A stretch of DNA of 9,414 nt from Thermotoga sp. 4484_232 (GTDB taxonomy: Bacteria > Thermotogota > Thermotogae > Thermotogales > Thermotogaceae). The translations under genes were made by a program, and so were the position numbers. The notes under the pieces are model-generated. The model made no database searches. It saw only the letters and a program-made list of their open reading frames with translations, and had not been told where the DNA came from. This document shows, piece after piece, positions 1-6,266 of the stretch. The stretch's first letter is position 1, and each line of letters starts with the position of its first letter. Where the stretch lies: assembly GCA_002084985.1 (NCBI GenBank), contig MZGO01000019.1, positions 1 through 9,414 of the forward strand, in the 5' to 3' direction.

Positions 1-16
1 GTGAAAGCTAACTTTA

Positions 17-139
17 TCATGATACTCTCAGTTCAAGGGAAGATGTCAGCATCGACGACTCTTTCATAGAATTCATCCTCACTGATGAACCCACCGCATT
101 AACATTCATTTTATCTGGTGTTAGAAAACTTTTCCACAA
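17..139 (-). pseudogene. possible decayed C-terminal tail of an IS200/IS605-type TnpB protein
   Basis: On the minus strand a reading frame runs without a stop from about position 275 down to paired stops at 17-19 and 14-16. Its last 40 residues begin at a TTG at 139 and read LWKSFLTPDKMNVNAVGSS, then a Ser/Met-rich tail ending in SSLELRVS. The arrangement 'TP-acidic-K', a short variable stretch and a Ser/Lys/Glu-rich end recalls the variable tails of thermophile TnpB proteins. The catalytic RuvC motifs and the zinc-finger cysteines are absent, and the more upstream part looks like AT-rich intergenic DNA. The family resemblance rests on memory and was not tested by alignment. If correct, this is the edge of an old insertion or of an element whose end lies just left of the window. 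It could equally be a chance open frame. Confidence 0.22.
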
Positions 140-185
140 GTATTCCTTTAGTAAAAGGACATAATAGTAATTATTCGCAGATAAA

Positions 186-205
186 CAGATATAATCAGAT
201 ATAAT
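186..205 (+). promoter_or_regulatory. tandem CAGATATAAT repeat with two TATAAT hexamers upstream of the ROK regulator
   Basis: CAGATATAAT occurs twice back to back (186-195 and 196-205), so two perfect TATAAT -10 hexamers lie ten bases apart at 190-195 and 200-205. They sit about 85 to 100 bases upstream of the regulator's start codon. No convincing -35 hexamer stands 16-18 bases before either one. The ten-base spacing is close to one turn of DNA, so the repeat could also be a two-subunit operator for autoregulation. Promoter or operator function is inferred from sequence and position only. Confidence 0.45.
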
Positions 206-290
206 CGTGTTTGCAGAACGGAGTGCTTTTGTGTTAATTTCTATTGAAAAATCTTTCTGAGGAAGAAATAATCATAAGGTGAGGTTCATC

Positions 291-1460
291 GTGAAGGGCA
301 AGTCGAAAGTTAATCCCAAATTGATGAAAAAGGCGAATAAAAAACTCATAATGCGATATCTCGTTGAAACGGGCCCTCACAGTAGGCTGGAGATAGCTCA
401 ATTCACTAAACTTGCGAACAGCGCCACTTGGAGAATCACAGATGAGTTGATGAAGGAGGGTCTTATCGAACAGAAAGGATTTTATTCAGCTACAAGCCGT
501 AAAAAATCCAGTGTATTTGGTCCATCTCGTTCTTTCGCCCTTTCTATAATCTACAATGTTGAAGTCCTGGAAACGATAGTTGGAATCGGTTATCTGGATG
601 GTTCCTGGAAAATTGTTGAATCTTTTCCCACAGGAACTCTCGAAGATTTTCTGAAAAATGTTGAAAAAACTTTAGAAAAATTGGAAAAAGGTTTTCCCAT
701 CGATAAAGAGAGAACAAGAGTTGTTTTCTCCTTACCTGGAATAGTTGATATAAAAGAGCAAAAGTTGATCTATGCGCCAAATCTTGGATGGAGAGATCTG
801 AATATCAAGGAAATCCTGGAAAATAGAGGTTACCCCCTGATCGTGGATAACGATTCCAATTTTTCGTTACTTGCAGAATCCTTCTTTTCAAAAGATGTCA
901 AGAACTCTTCTACAGCTTTCTTTCTATACCTAGGTGAGGGAACAGGTGGTTCCATACTCGTCGACAACCAGATAGTAAGAGGGAAAAATTTCGCTGCTGG
1001 AGAGATAGGGCATTCAATATTGGTGAAAGATGAAGACAGATCTTACAAAGAGACCGAACAGTTCCTTTCGATATCCAAATTGATCGAAAGATTCGAAAAG
1101 AAAAAAAGATATGGACTCGAGGGTAAAACGTTGAAAGAAAAATTCGATTCGGCTGTTCGGTTGTGGTTCGAAAATGATGAGATCGCTGTTGAAATCTTTC
1201 AGGAATTTTTGGAAACTCTAGCTGTGATATTGAGAAACATCGTGTATTTCCTGAACCCAGAGATTGTGGTTTTTGGTGGAATAGTGAATAACATTTGGGA
1301 AACCTTTGGAAAAATCGTTTATAAAAGGCTCTCAGAATTGGTTCCGTATGAAATTCTGGATGGGATCATCTTCAGAGATACGATATTCAAAAACGTTCCA
1401 CCTTCCCTTCCAGGTTGCAACGTAGCAGCTATTGAACAGATACTCGAGTCCTTGGGTTGA
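291..1460 (+). CDS. ROK-family transcriptional regulator of the beta-glucoside operon (BglR-like)
   Basis: Predicted cytoplasmic DNA-binding sugar sensor, 389 residues from the GTG at 291. I chose that start because AAGGTGAGG (276-284) sits six bases before it; the in-frame GTG at 279 would add four residues but lacks a well-placed ribosome site. Residues about 15-65 form a winged helix-turn-helix (LEIAQFTKLANSATWRITDEL is its core region). The rest is a ROK sugar-kinase-like domain with recognisable stations: SLPGIVD, VDNDSN with the catalytic-position Asp188, GEGTGGS, and GEIGH with Glu238 and His241. The N-terminal DxGxT phosphate loop is missing, so it should not be a kinase. The CxCGxxGC zinc motif normally following the His is also absent. 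By position it corresponds to T. maritima TM0032. The likely effector is a beta-gluco-oligosaccharide or glucose; that part is inference from its neighbours. Confidence 0.9.
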   Translation: MKGKSKVNPKLMKKANKKLIMRYLVETGPHSRLEIAQFTKLANSATWRITDELMKEGLIEQKGFYSATSRKKSSVFGPSRSFALSIIYNVEVLETIVGIGYLDGSWKIVESFPTGTLEDFLKNVEKTLEKLEKGFPIDKERTRVVFSLPGIVDIKEQKLIYAPNLGWRDLNIKEILENRGYPLIVDNDSNFSLLAESFFSKDVKNSSTAFFLYLGEGTGGSILVDNQIVRGKNFAAGEIGHSILVKDEDRSYKETEQFLSISKLIERFEKKKRYGLEGKTLKEKFDSAVRLWFENDEIAVEIFQEFLETLAVILRNIVYFLNPEIVVFGGIVNNIWETFGKIVYKRLSELVPYEILDGIIFRDTIFKNVPPSLPGCNVAAIEQILESLG

Positions 1461-1477
1461 TCAAGGTGGTTTAGAAA

Positions 1478-1519
1478 GTGATTGAGTTGTGTTTCGGCCT
1501 GGACGTACGGCTCAATCAC
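1478..1519 (+). promoter_or_regulatory. leader hairpin before the binding-protein gene
   Basis: GTGATTGAG (1478-1486) is perfectly repeated in inverse as CTCAATCAC (1511-1519). In RNA the stem extends inward with U1487-G1510, U1488-G1509, G1489-C1508, U1490-A1507, G1491-U1506 and U1492-G1505, giving about 15 base pairs including four G-U wobbles around a 12-base loop (1493-1504). The wobbles suggest selection on RNA rather than on a DNA operator, but a 9-base inverted repeat could also bind the ROK regulator. No T-run follows, so it is not a standard intrinsic terminator. It ends eight bases before the ribosome site of the next gene, where it could stabilise the mRNA or gate translation. Confidence 0.55.
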
Positions 1520-1527
1520 CAAATTTC

Positions 1528-1536
1528 AAAGGGGGG
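1528..1536 (+). promoter_or_regulatory. ribosome binding site fixing the binding-protein start
   Basis: AAAGGGGGG ends five bases before the ATG at 1542. This places translation start at the methionine that opens a perfect signal peptide and rules out the longer in-frame TTG start at 1482, whose extra 20 residues would cover the leader hairpin. Confidence 0.75.
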
Positions 1537-1541
1537 ATTCT

Positions 1542-3380
1542 ATGAAAAGGGTGATTTTTCTTATTCTAGTGGTACTCTCAGCGGCTTTGATAGCTCAGAT
1601 CACATTACCAAGGAATGAAACTGTGTACGTTATCGGAGCTCTCTGGGGACCTGCAACAACGTGGAATCTGTACGCCCCTCAATCAACTTACGGAACGGAT
1701 CAGTTTTTGTATTACGGAACGGATCAGTTTTTGTACATACCACTTTTTATGTACAACATAGGAAGAGATGCCTGGCTTCCTCTTATAGGGGAAAGCTACG
1801 AATTTGTGGATGATAAAACCATCAGAATAAAGATCAGGGATGAAGCGAAATGGAACGATGGTGTTCCTATAACAGCTTATGATGTGGTTTACACTCTGGA
1901 ATTGACGAAAAAGTTGGGAATAGGTCCCAGCACCGGCTGGTGGGATTACATAGAATACGTAAAAGCTATAGATGATAAAACAGTTGAGTTCAAAGCCAAT
2001 GAGAAGAATCTGAACTACTTCATGTTCCTTAGTTATTCACTTGGTGCAGAACCAATGCCAAAGCATGTGTACTCGAAACTCGAAGAAGAGGGAATCAACA
2101 TAAAGGATTGGAGAAACGACGACCCAGAAAAGCAAGTTGTCTCAGGTCCTTACAAACTCTTCCATTCCGATCCCAACATGGTTGCTTATGTGAGGATCGA
2201 TGATTGGTGGGGAAAGGATATTTTTGGACTTCCACGACCAAAATATATAGCCAACGTTATTTACAAGGACAATCCGAGCGCGAACCTGGCATTTGAAAGA
2301 GGAGACGCAGATTGGGCAGGAACCTTCATACCAAGCGTCTGGGAACTATGGACCAAGAAGAAACAACCTATTGGAACATGGTTTGACAAACCACCTTATT
2401 ACATGCCAGATGGCGTGGTGCTTCTCTACATAAATTACACGAAGCATCCTCTGAACGACAGAAATGTTAGAAAAGCCATAGCTTATGCAATACCTTATAA
2501 GGACATGCTCAAGAAAGCGTACTTCGGATACAGCCCGCAAGGTCATCCCTCGATGGTGATCGATCTGTTTGAGCCGTACAAGCAATGGATAGATTTCGAC
2601 CTGGCCAGGAAAACATGGGGAACAGAGGATGGAAAGGTTCCTACAGATCTTGAAATGGCCAACAAGATCTTGGACGAAGCTGGTTTCAAGAAGGGAAAAG
2701 ACGGTATAAGGGTTGCCCCAGACGGTACAAGACTTGGGCCGTACACTATATCCGTTCCATACGGATGGACAGATTGGATGATGATGTGTGAGATGATAGC
2801 AAAGAACTTGAGAGAAATAGGAATAGATGTGAAGACGGAATTCCCAGATTTCTCCGTGTGGTGGGATAGACTGATAAAAGGAAACTTCGATTTCGTGATA
2901 TCATGGAGCTCCGGTCCAGGATTCGATCATCCGTTCAACGTCTACAGATTCGTCATGGACTCGAGGTTGACAGGACCGGTGGGCGAAGCCTTCCCAGCCG
3001 GCGATTGGGAAAGATACCACAACGATGAGGTGATAGAGCTTCTAAACACCGCTGTCTCTTCTCTTGATCCAGAGCAGAGAAAGAAAGCCTACTTCAAGAT
3101 CCAGGAGATCGTCTACAGAGATCTTCCAGGAATAGTTTTGTTCTATGGAGCGCACTGGTACGAATACAACGAAAAAGTCTGGACCAACTGGCCGAATGCG
3201 AAGAATCCATGGTGGTATCCTGCAGCGCCATGGCACCTGAGTGCTTTACCAGTCACCTTCGGTATACATAGAGTGGGAGAAGTCAAAAAAGTACCAAAAT
3301 GGATGGAAACAGTTGATAAGGGAGGATTTCTCATACCAACCTCCGAAATAATGGCTGATCTTCAGAGTACCTTGAAATGA
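1542..3380 (+). CDS. secreted oligosaccharide-binding protein of an Opp/Dpp-type ABC transporter (SBP_bac_5)
   Basis: Periplasmic (under-toga) solute-binding protein that captures substrate and delivers it to the permeases encoded next; 612 residues. Residues 1-19 (MKRVIFLILVVLSAALIAQ) are a Sec signal peptide with probable cleavage near LIA-Q; no lipobox cysteine is present, as is usual in Thermotoga. The mature protein has the Trp-rich start with W35-GPATTW41, then the large family-5 binding fold across roughly residues 60-520, and many Trp/Tyr residues suited to stacking on sugar rings. By family it looks like a peptide-binding protein, but its counterpart by position in T. maritima (TM0031) is, from memory, a cello-/laminari-oligosaccharide-binding protein, so a beta-glucan oligosaccharide is the likely ligand. 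Oddity: residues 50-57 (YGTDQFLY) are repeated exactly at 58-65 through a 24-base tandem duplication. The gene is otherwise intact and normal in length. Confidence 0.92.
   Translation: MKRVIFLILVVLSAALIAQITLPRNETVYVIGALWGPATTWNLYAPQSTYGTDQFLYYGTDQFLYIPLFMYNIGRDAWLPLIGESYEFVDDKTIRIKIRDEAKWNDGVPITAYDVVYTLELTKKLGIGPSTGWWDYIEYVKAIDDKTVEFKANEKNLNYFMFLSYSLGAEPMPKHVYSKLEEEGINIKDWRNDDPEKQVVSGPYKLFHSDPNMVAYVRIDDWWGKDIFGLPRPKYIANVIYKDNPSANLAFERGDADWAGTFIPSVWELWTKKKQPIGTWFDKPPYYMPDGVVLLYINYTKHPLNDRNVRKAIAYAIPYKDMLKKAYFGYSPQGHPSMVIDLFEPYKQWIDFDLARKTWGTEDGKVPTDLEMANKILDEAGFKKGKDGIRVAPDGTRLGPYTISVPYGWTDWMMMCEMIAKNLREIGIDVKTEFPDFSVWWDRLIKGNFDFVISWSSGPGFDHPFNVYRFVMDSRLTGPVGEAFPAGDWERYHNDEVIELLNTAVSSLDPEQRKKAYFKIQEIVYRDLPGIVLFYGAHWYEYNEKVWTNWPNAKNPWWYPAAPWHLSALPVTFGIHRVGEVKKVPKWMETVDKGGFLIPTSEIMADLQSTLK
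1688..1735 (+). repeat. perfect 24-base tandem duplication inside the binding-protein gene
   Basis: Bases 1688-1711 and 1712-1735 are identical over all 24 positions; the match ends at once on both sides (1687 c versus 1711 a, and 1712 t versus 1736 c). It encodes two copies of YGTDQFLY in frame, giving an eight-residue insertion between the conserved APQST segment and IPLFMYNIG. The lack of any divergence, even at third codon positions, suggests a recent event such as replication slippage, or an assembly artefact. Confidence 0.95.
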
Positions 3381-3385
3381 TGTCT

Positions 3386-3424
3386 TGATTGAGGAGTGAG
3401 AAAATGGGCCGTACGTCCAGGCCG
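3386..3424 (+). promoter_or_regulatory. permease translation-start region complementary to the upstream leader
   Basis: This stretch holds the permease ribosome site GAGGAG (3391-3396) and ATG (3404). TGATTGAG (3386-3393) and GCCGTACGTCCAGGCCG (3408-3424) are reverse complements of leader bases 1511-1518 and 1495-1511. In RNA, leader 1495-1510 can pair with 3409-3424 and 1511-1518 with 3386-3393, about 24 base pairs in all, with 3394-3408 (the start codon and part of the ribosome site) bulged out. The complementarity is seen directly; a regulatory role is inference. Confidence 0.5.
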
Positions 3425-4426
3425 CTTTTAAGGTATCTTCTGAGGAAAATATTATTTCTCATGGTGACATATATAATCGCAACCACGATAGTTTTCATAC
3501 TTCCAAGGGTGATTCCAGGAAATCCTCTTGCTCAGATACTTTCAAGACTCTCCCAATTAAGTATTTCCAATCCAGAAGCTATAAGCGCTGTCAACCGTAC
3601 TTTAATGAAAGAGTTCGGCCTTGGAAAACCTTGGTACGTTCAGTACATAGATTTTGTATCGAAAGCATTGAGAGGGGATCTTGGAACATCCATTACTTTT
3701 TATCCCCGGAAAGTGATCGATCTCATAGTACCTGTGATACCTTGGACCCTCGTTCTTCTACTTCCTGCAACCATAACAGCTTGGATTTTGGGAAACACTT
3801 TGGGAGCAATAGCCGCCTATAGAAGAAACACTTGGGTGGATAAAGGGATATTGACTTCTTCGCTCATCGTTTCCCAAATACCTTATTATTGGTTAGGTAT
3901 GATTCTGATATTTTTCTTTGGAGTGAAACTCGAGGCTCTGCCAACTCAGGGAGCTTATTCACAAGGTACAATTCCCTCTTGGAATTTGAACTTCCTCATA
4001 GATGCTTTGAAACATTACATACTTCCATTTTCATCCATTGTTATCTCCGCGATGGGAGGATGGGCTATAGGAACAAGACTTCTGGTCATCTATGAACTTG
4101 GAAGCGATTATGCACTGTTTTCTGAGTACCTTGGAATGAGTGATAAAAAGATTTTCAGATACGTCTTTAGAAATTCTCTGCTCCCGCAGGTTACAGGATT
4201 AGCTTTAAATCTGGGAAGTGCTTTGGGTGGATCTCTCATAACTGAGATCGTATTCAACTATCCAGGAACGGGGTACTTGCTCTTTAGAGCCCTTACCAGT
4301 TTGGATTATCCCCTCATTCAGGGAATATTCGTGATACTGATCGCTTCCATATACATAGCTAATTTCCTAGTTGATTTCATATATGCTCTCATAGACCCCA
4401 GGATAAGATTGGGTCAGGAGGATTGA
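3404..4426 (+). CDS. ABC transporter permease, OppB/DppB type
   Basis: Inner-membrane subunit forming half of the import channel; 340 residues. The ATG at 3404 is chosen because GAGGAG lies seven bases upstream; a TTG at 3389 would add five residues but overlaps that ribosome site. Membrane segments appear near residues 16-34, 111-139, 150-172, 207-228, 263-283 and 305-328, with a long external loop after the first, as expected for OppB. The ATPase-contacting EAA loop is at about 235-262 (SEYLGMSDKKI ... NSLLPQ, with the conserved Gly244). It begins 23 bases after the binding-protein stop and is expected to pair with the permease that follows. By its place in the operon the cargo is a beta-gluco-oligosaccharide. 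The first residues (MGRTSRP) are encoded by the 17-base segment also found inverted in the upstream leader. Confidence 0.92.
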   Translation: MGRTSRPLLRYLLRKILFLMVTYIIATTIVFILPRVIPGNPLAQILSRLSQLSISNPEAISAVNRTLMKEFGLGKPWYVQYIDFVSKALRGDLGTSITFYPRKVIDLIVPVIPWTLVLLLPATITAWILGNTLGAIAAYRRNTWVDKGILTSSLIVSQIPYYWLGMILIFFFGVKLEALPTQGAYSQGTIPSWNLNFLIDALKHYILPFSSIVISAMGGWAIGTRLLVIYELGSDYALFSEYLGMSDKKIFRYVFRNSLLPQVTGLALNLGSALGGSLITEIVFNYPGTGYLLFRALTSLDYPLIQGIFVILIASIYIANFLVDFIYALIDPRIRLGQED

Positions 4427-4428
4427 AA

Positions 4429-5271
4429 ATGCTTCTGAAGATGTTTAAGCCGCTGTTCAAAAACAAAAAGTTCATCATAGGGTTTTCGATATTTGCCTTT
4501 TTTGTCCTCTTAGGACTTCTAGGGCCCGCACTTTACAAAGTAGATCCAACGGAAATGGCTGGGATGTTCGAATCTCCCCCATCAAGAGAACATCCTTTAG
4601 GGACGGATACGTACGGTAGAGACATTCTGGCTCAGTTGCTCCACGGTGTGAGAACATCGCTTTACATAGGTTTTCTCGCTGCAATCATTTCTCTGATAAT
4701 AGGAACGATTGTGGGAACTTTTGCTGCTGTTAAAAGAGGAGTAGTGGATGAAGTGCTCATGGCTTTTACAAACATAATCTTAACAACTCCTTCTATCTTG
4801 ATAGCCATCTTGATAGCCAGCTATTTGAGGGTTAGAAGCATCGAAATAGTGGCTTTGATCTTAGGACTCTTCCAATGGCCATGGTTTGCGAGAGCTATCA
4901 GAGCTCAATTGATGAGTGTGATCTCGAGAGAGTACGTCTACCTTTCCATAATGGCTGGGTACTCTGATTTGAAGCTGATCATGGAAGACCTCATACCAAC
5001 GATCGCAACTTATGCTTTCATGTCCTTCGTCCTTTTCATAAACGGTGGAATAATGGGAGAAGCCAGTTTGAGTCTTATAGGATTGGGACCAACGCAGGGA
5101 ATATCCCTAGGAATAATGCTTCAATGGGCGGTTTTGATGGAGGCAGTTAGAAGAGGACTGTGGTGGTGGTTCGTACCACCAGGTATAGCGATAGTGGCGA
5201 TCACTTCATCACTTCTAATAATAAGCACCGCTATGGATGAAGTCTTCAATCCAAGGTTGAGGGAGGAATAA
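4429..5271 (+). CDS. ABC transporter permease, OppC/DppC type
   Basis: Second channel subunit, 280 residues. The ATG at 4429 has AGGAGG (4416-4421) seven bases ahead; the in-frame TTG at 4423 is too close to that site. It starts two bases after the preceding permease stops, implying coupled translation. Residues 15-36 are the first membrane helix, followed by the OppC hallmark HPLGTDTYGRDI (about 55-66), then further hydrophobic helices near 79-100, 110-131, 138-150, 192-212 and 246-266. The EAA loop is REYVYLSIMAGYSDLKLIMED...IP (about 167-190, Gly177). No truncation or frameshift is seen. It should heterodimerise with the upstream permease in the cytoplasmic membrane. Confidence 0.92.
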   Translation: MLLKMFKPLFKNKKFIIGFSIFAFFVLLGLLGPALYKVDPTEMAGMFESPPSREHPLGTDTYGRDILAQLLHGVRTSLYIGFLAAIISLIIGTIVGTFAAVKRGVVDEVLMAFTNIILTTPSILIAILIASYLRVRSIEIVALILGLFQWPWFARAIRAQLMSVISREYVYLSIMAGYSDLKLIMEDLIPTIATYAFMSFVLFINGGIMGEASLSLIGLGPTQGISLGIMLQWAVLMEAVRRGLWWWFVPPGIAIVAITSSLLIISTAMDEVFNPRLREE

Positions 5272-5276
5272 CGAGG

Positions 5277-6263
5277 GTGAAGGGGGAAGCCCTTTTGAAA
5301 CTTGAAAATGTGAAAGCGTATTACAAGATGGGGAAATACCATGTAAAAGCTGTGGATGGTGTGTCCTTCGAAATATTGGATGGCGAGGTTGTGGGAATTG
5401 TTGGAGAATCGGGATGCGGGAAATCCACTCTGGCAAATGTGATAATAATGAACATCATGAGACCTCTGATCCTCCTGGGCGGGAAAATCGTTATGAAGGT
5501 CAATGGTGCTGATGTCGAAATATCCTCTATGGGTAGAGAAGAAGCAAAAAGAAAAATATGGGGTAAAGAGATAACCGTGATTCCACAGTCTGCTATGAAC
5601 GCTTTGATGCCAACGATCAAGCTTGAAAGATTCATAAGAGATATCGCAAAATCTCATGAGATCGATGGAGATGGGCTTGTTAAAAAAGCAAAAGTTAGAT
5701 TCAAGGAAGTGGGTTTGGATGAGGAATGTCTGAGCAGATATCCATTCGAGTTGAGTGGGGGTATGAAGCAAAGAGCTGTCATAGCCATCGCATCGCTCCT
5801 CAATCCACAGCTTTTGATAGCTGATGAACCAACTTCAGCGCTAGATGTTGTAAATCAAAAGGTCTTTTTGAAGGTTCTCATGCAACTCAAAAGACAGGGA
5901 GTGATCAGGAGTATTATCTTCATCTCACACGATATAGCCACTGTCAGGCAGATAGCGACCAGGATGATCATAATGTACGCTGGAAAGATCGTGGAGATAG
6001 CGCTCATAGAGGATATCCTGAAAAATCCGCTTCATCCGTATACCAAAGGATTGTTCAACTCCGTTTTGACGCCGGAACCTGAAATAAAGAAAAGAGGTAT
6101 AACCACGATTCCAGGTGCTCCTCCAAATCTGATCGATCCTCCAAAAGGTTGTAGATTCCATCCTAGATGTTCTTACAGAAAACCCATTTGCGAAAAGGAG
6201 GAGCCAAAATTGATCGAAGTGGAACCAGGTAGAAAGGTAGCATGCTTTCTCTATGGAGGATGA
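5277..6263 (+). CDS. ABC transporter ATPase, OppD/DppD type with C-terminal cysteine motif
   Basis: Cytoplasmic ATP-hydrolysing subunit, 328 residues, starting at GTG 5277 five bases after the permease stop, with GGAGG at 5262-5266 inside the end of that gene. Motifs: Walker A GESGCGKST (43-51), Q-loop Gln104, signature LSGGMKQR (159-166), Walker B LLIADEP (179-185) with catalytic Glu184, and switch His218. All are intact, so it should be active. The C-terminal oligopeptide-transporter extension (about 265-328) includes HPYT...LF and four cysteines (292, 298, 305, 323) in CRFHPRC...C...C. In related Dpp ATPases this motif can hold an iron-sulfur cluster; whether it does here is unknown. It should pair with the shorter ATPase that follows. 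Confidence 0.93.
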   Translation: MKGEALLKLENVKAYYKMGKYHVKAVDGVSFEILDGEVVGIVGESGCGKSTLANVIIMNIMRPLILLGGKIVMKVNGADVEISSMGREEAKRKIWGKEITVIPQSAMNALMPTIKLERFIRDIAKSHEIDGDGLVKKAKVRFKEVGLDEECLSRYPFELSGGMKQRAVIAIASLLNPQLLIADEPTSALDVVNQKVFLKVLMQLKRQGVIRSIIFISHDIATVRQIATRMIIMYAGKIVEIALIEDILKNPLHPYTKGLFNSVLTPEPEIKKRGITTIPGAPPNLIDPPKGCRFHPRCSYRKPICEKEEPKLIEVEPGRKVACFLYGG

Positions 6264-6266
6264 AAA

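Noticed and set aside
144..159. Small inverted repeat TCCTTT-AGTA-AAAGGA as a terminator or operator
   Set aside because: Only six base pairs, AT-rich and with no T-run; such repeats are common by chance in this kind of sequence.
1482..1541. 20-residue N-terminal extension of the binding protein from a TTG
   Set aside because: It would bury the signal peptide inside the protein and overlaps the leader hairpin; the ATG at 1542 has a strong ribosome site five bases upstream.
5121..5771. 216-residue open frame on the minus strand opposite the permease/ATPase junction
   Set aside because: It is antisense to two clearly real genes with intact motifs, has a His/Ser/Phe-rich composition typical of a shadow frame, no recognisable motif and no convincing ribosome site.
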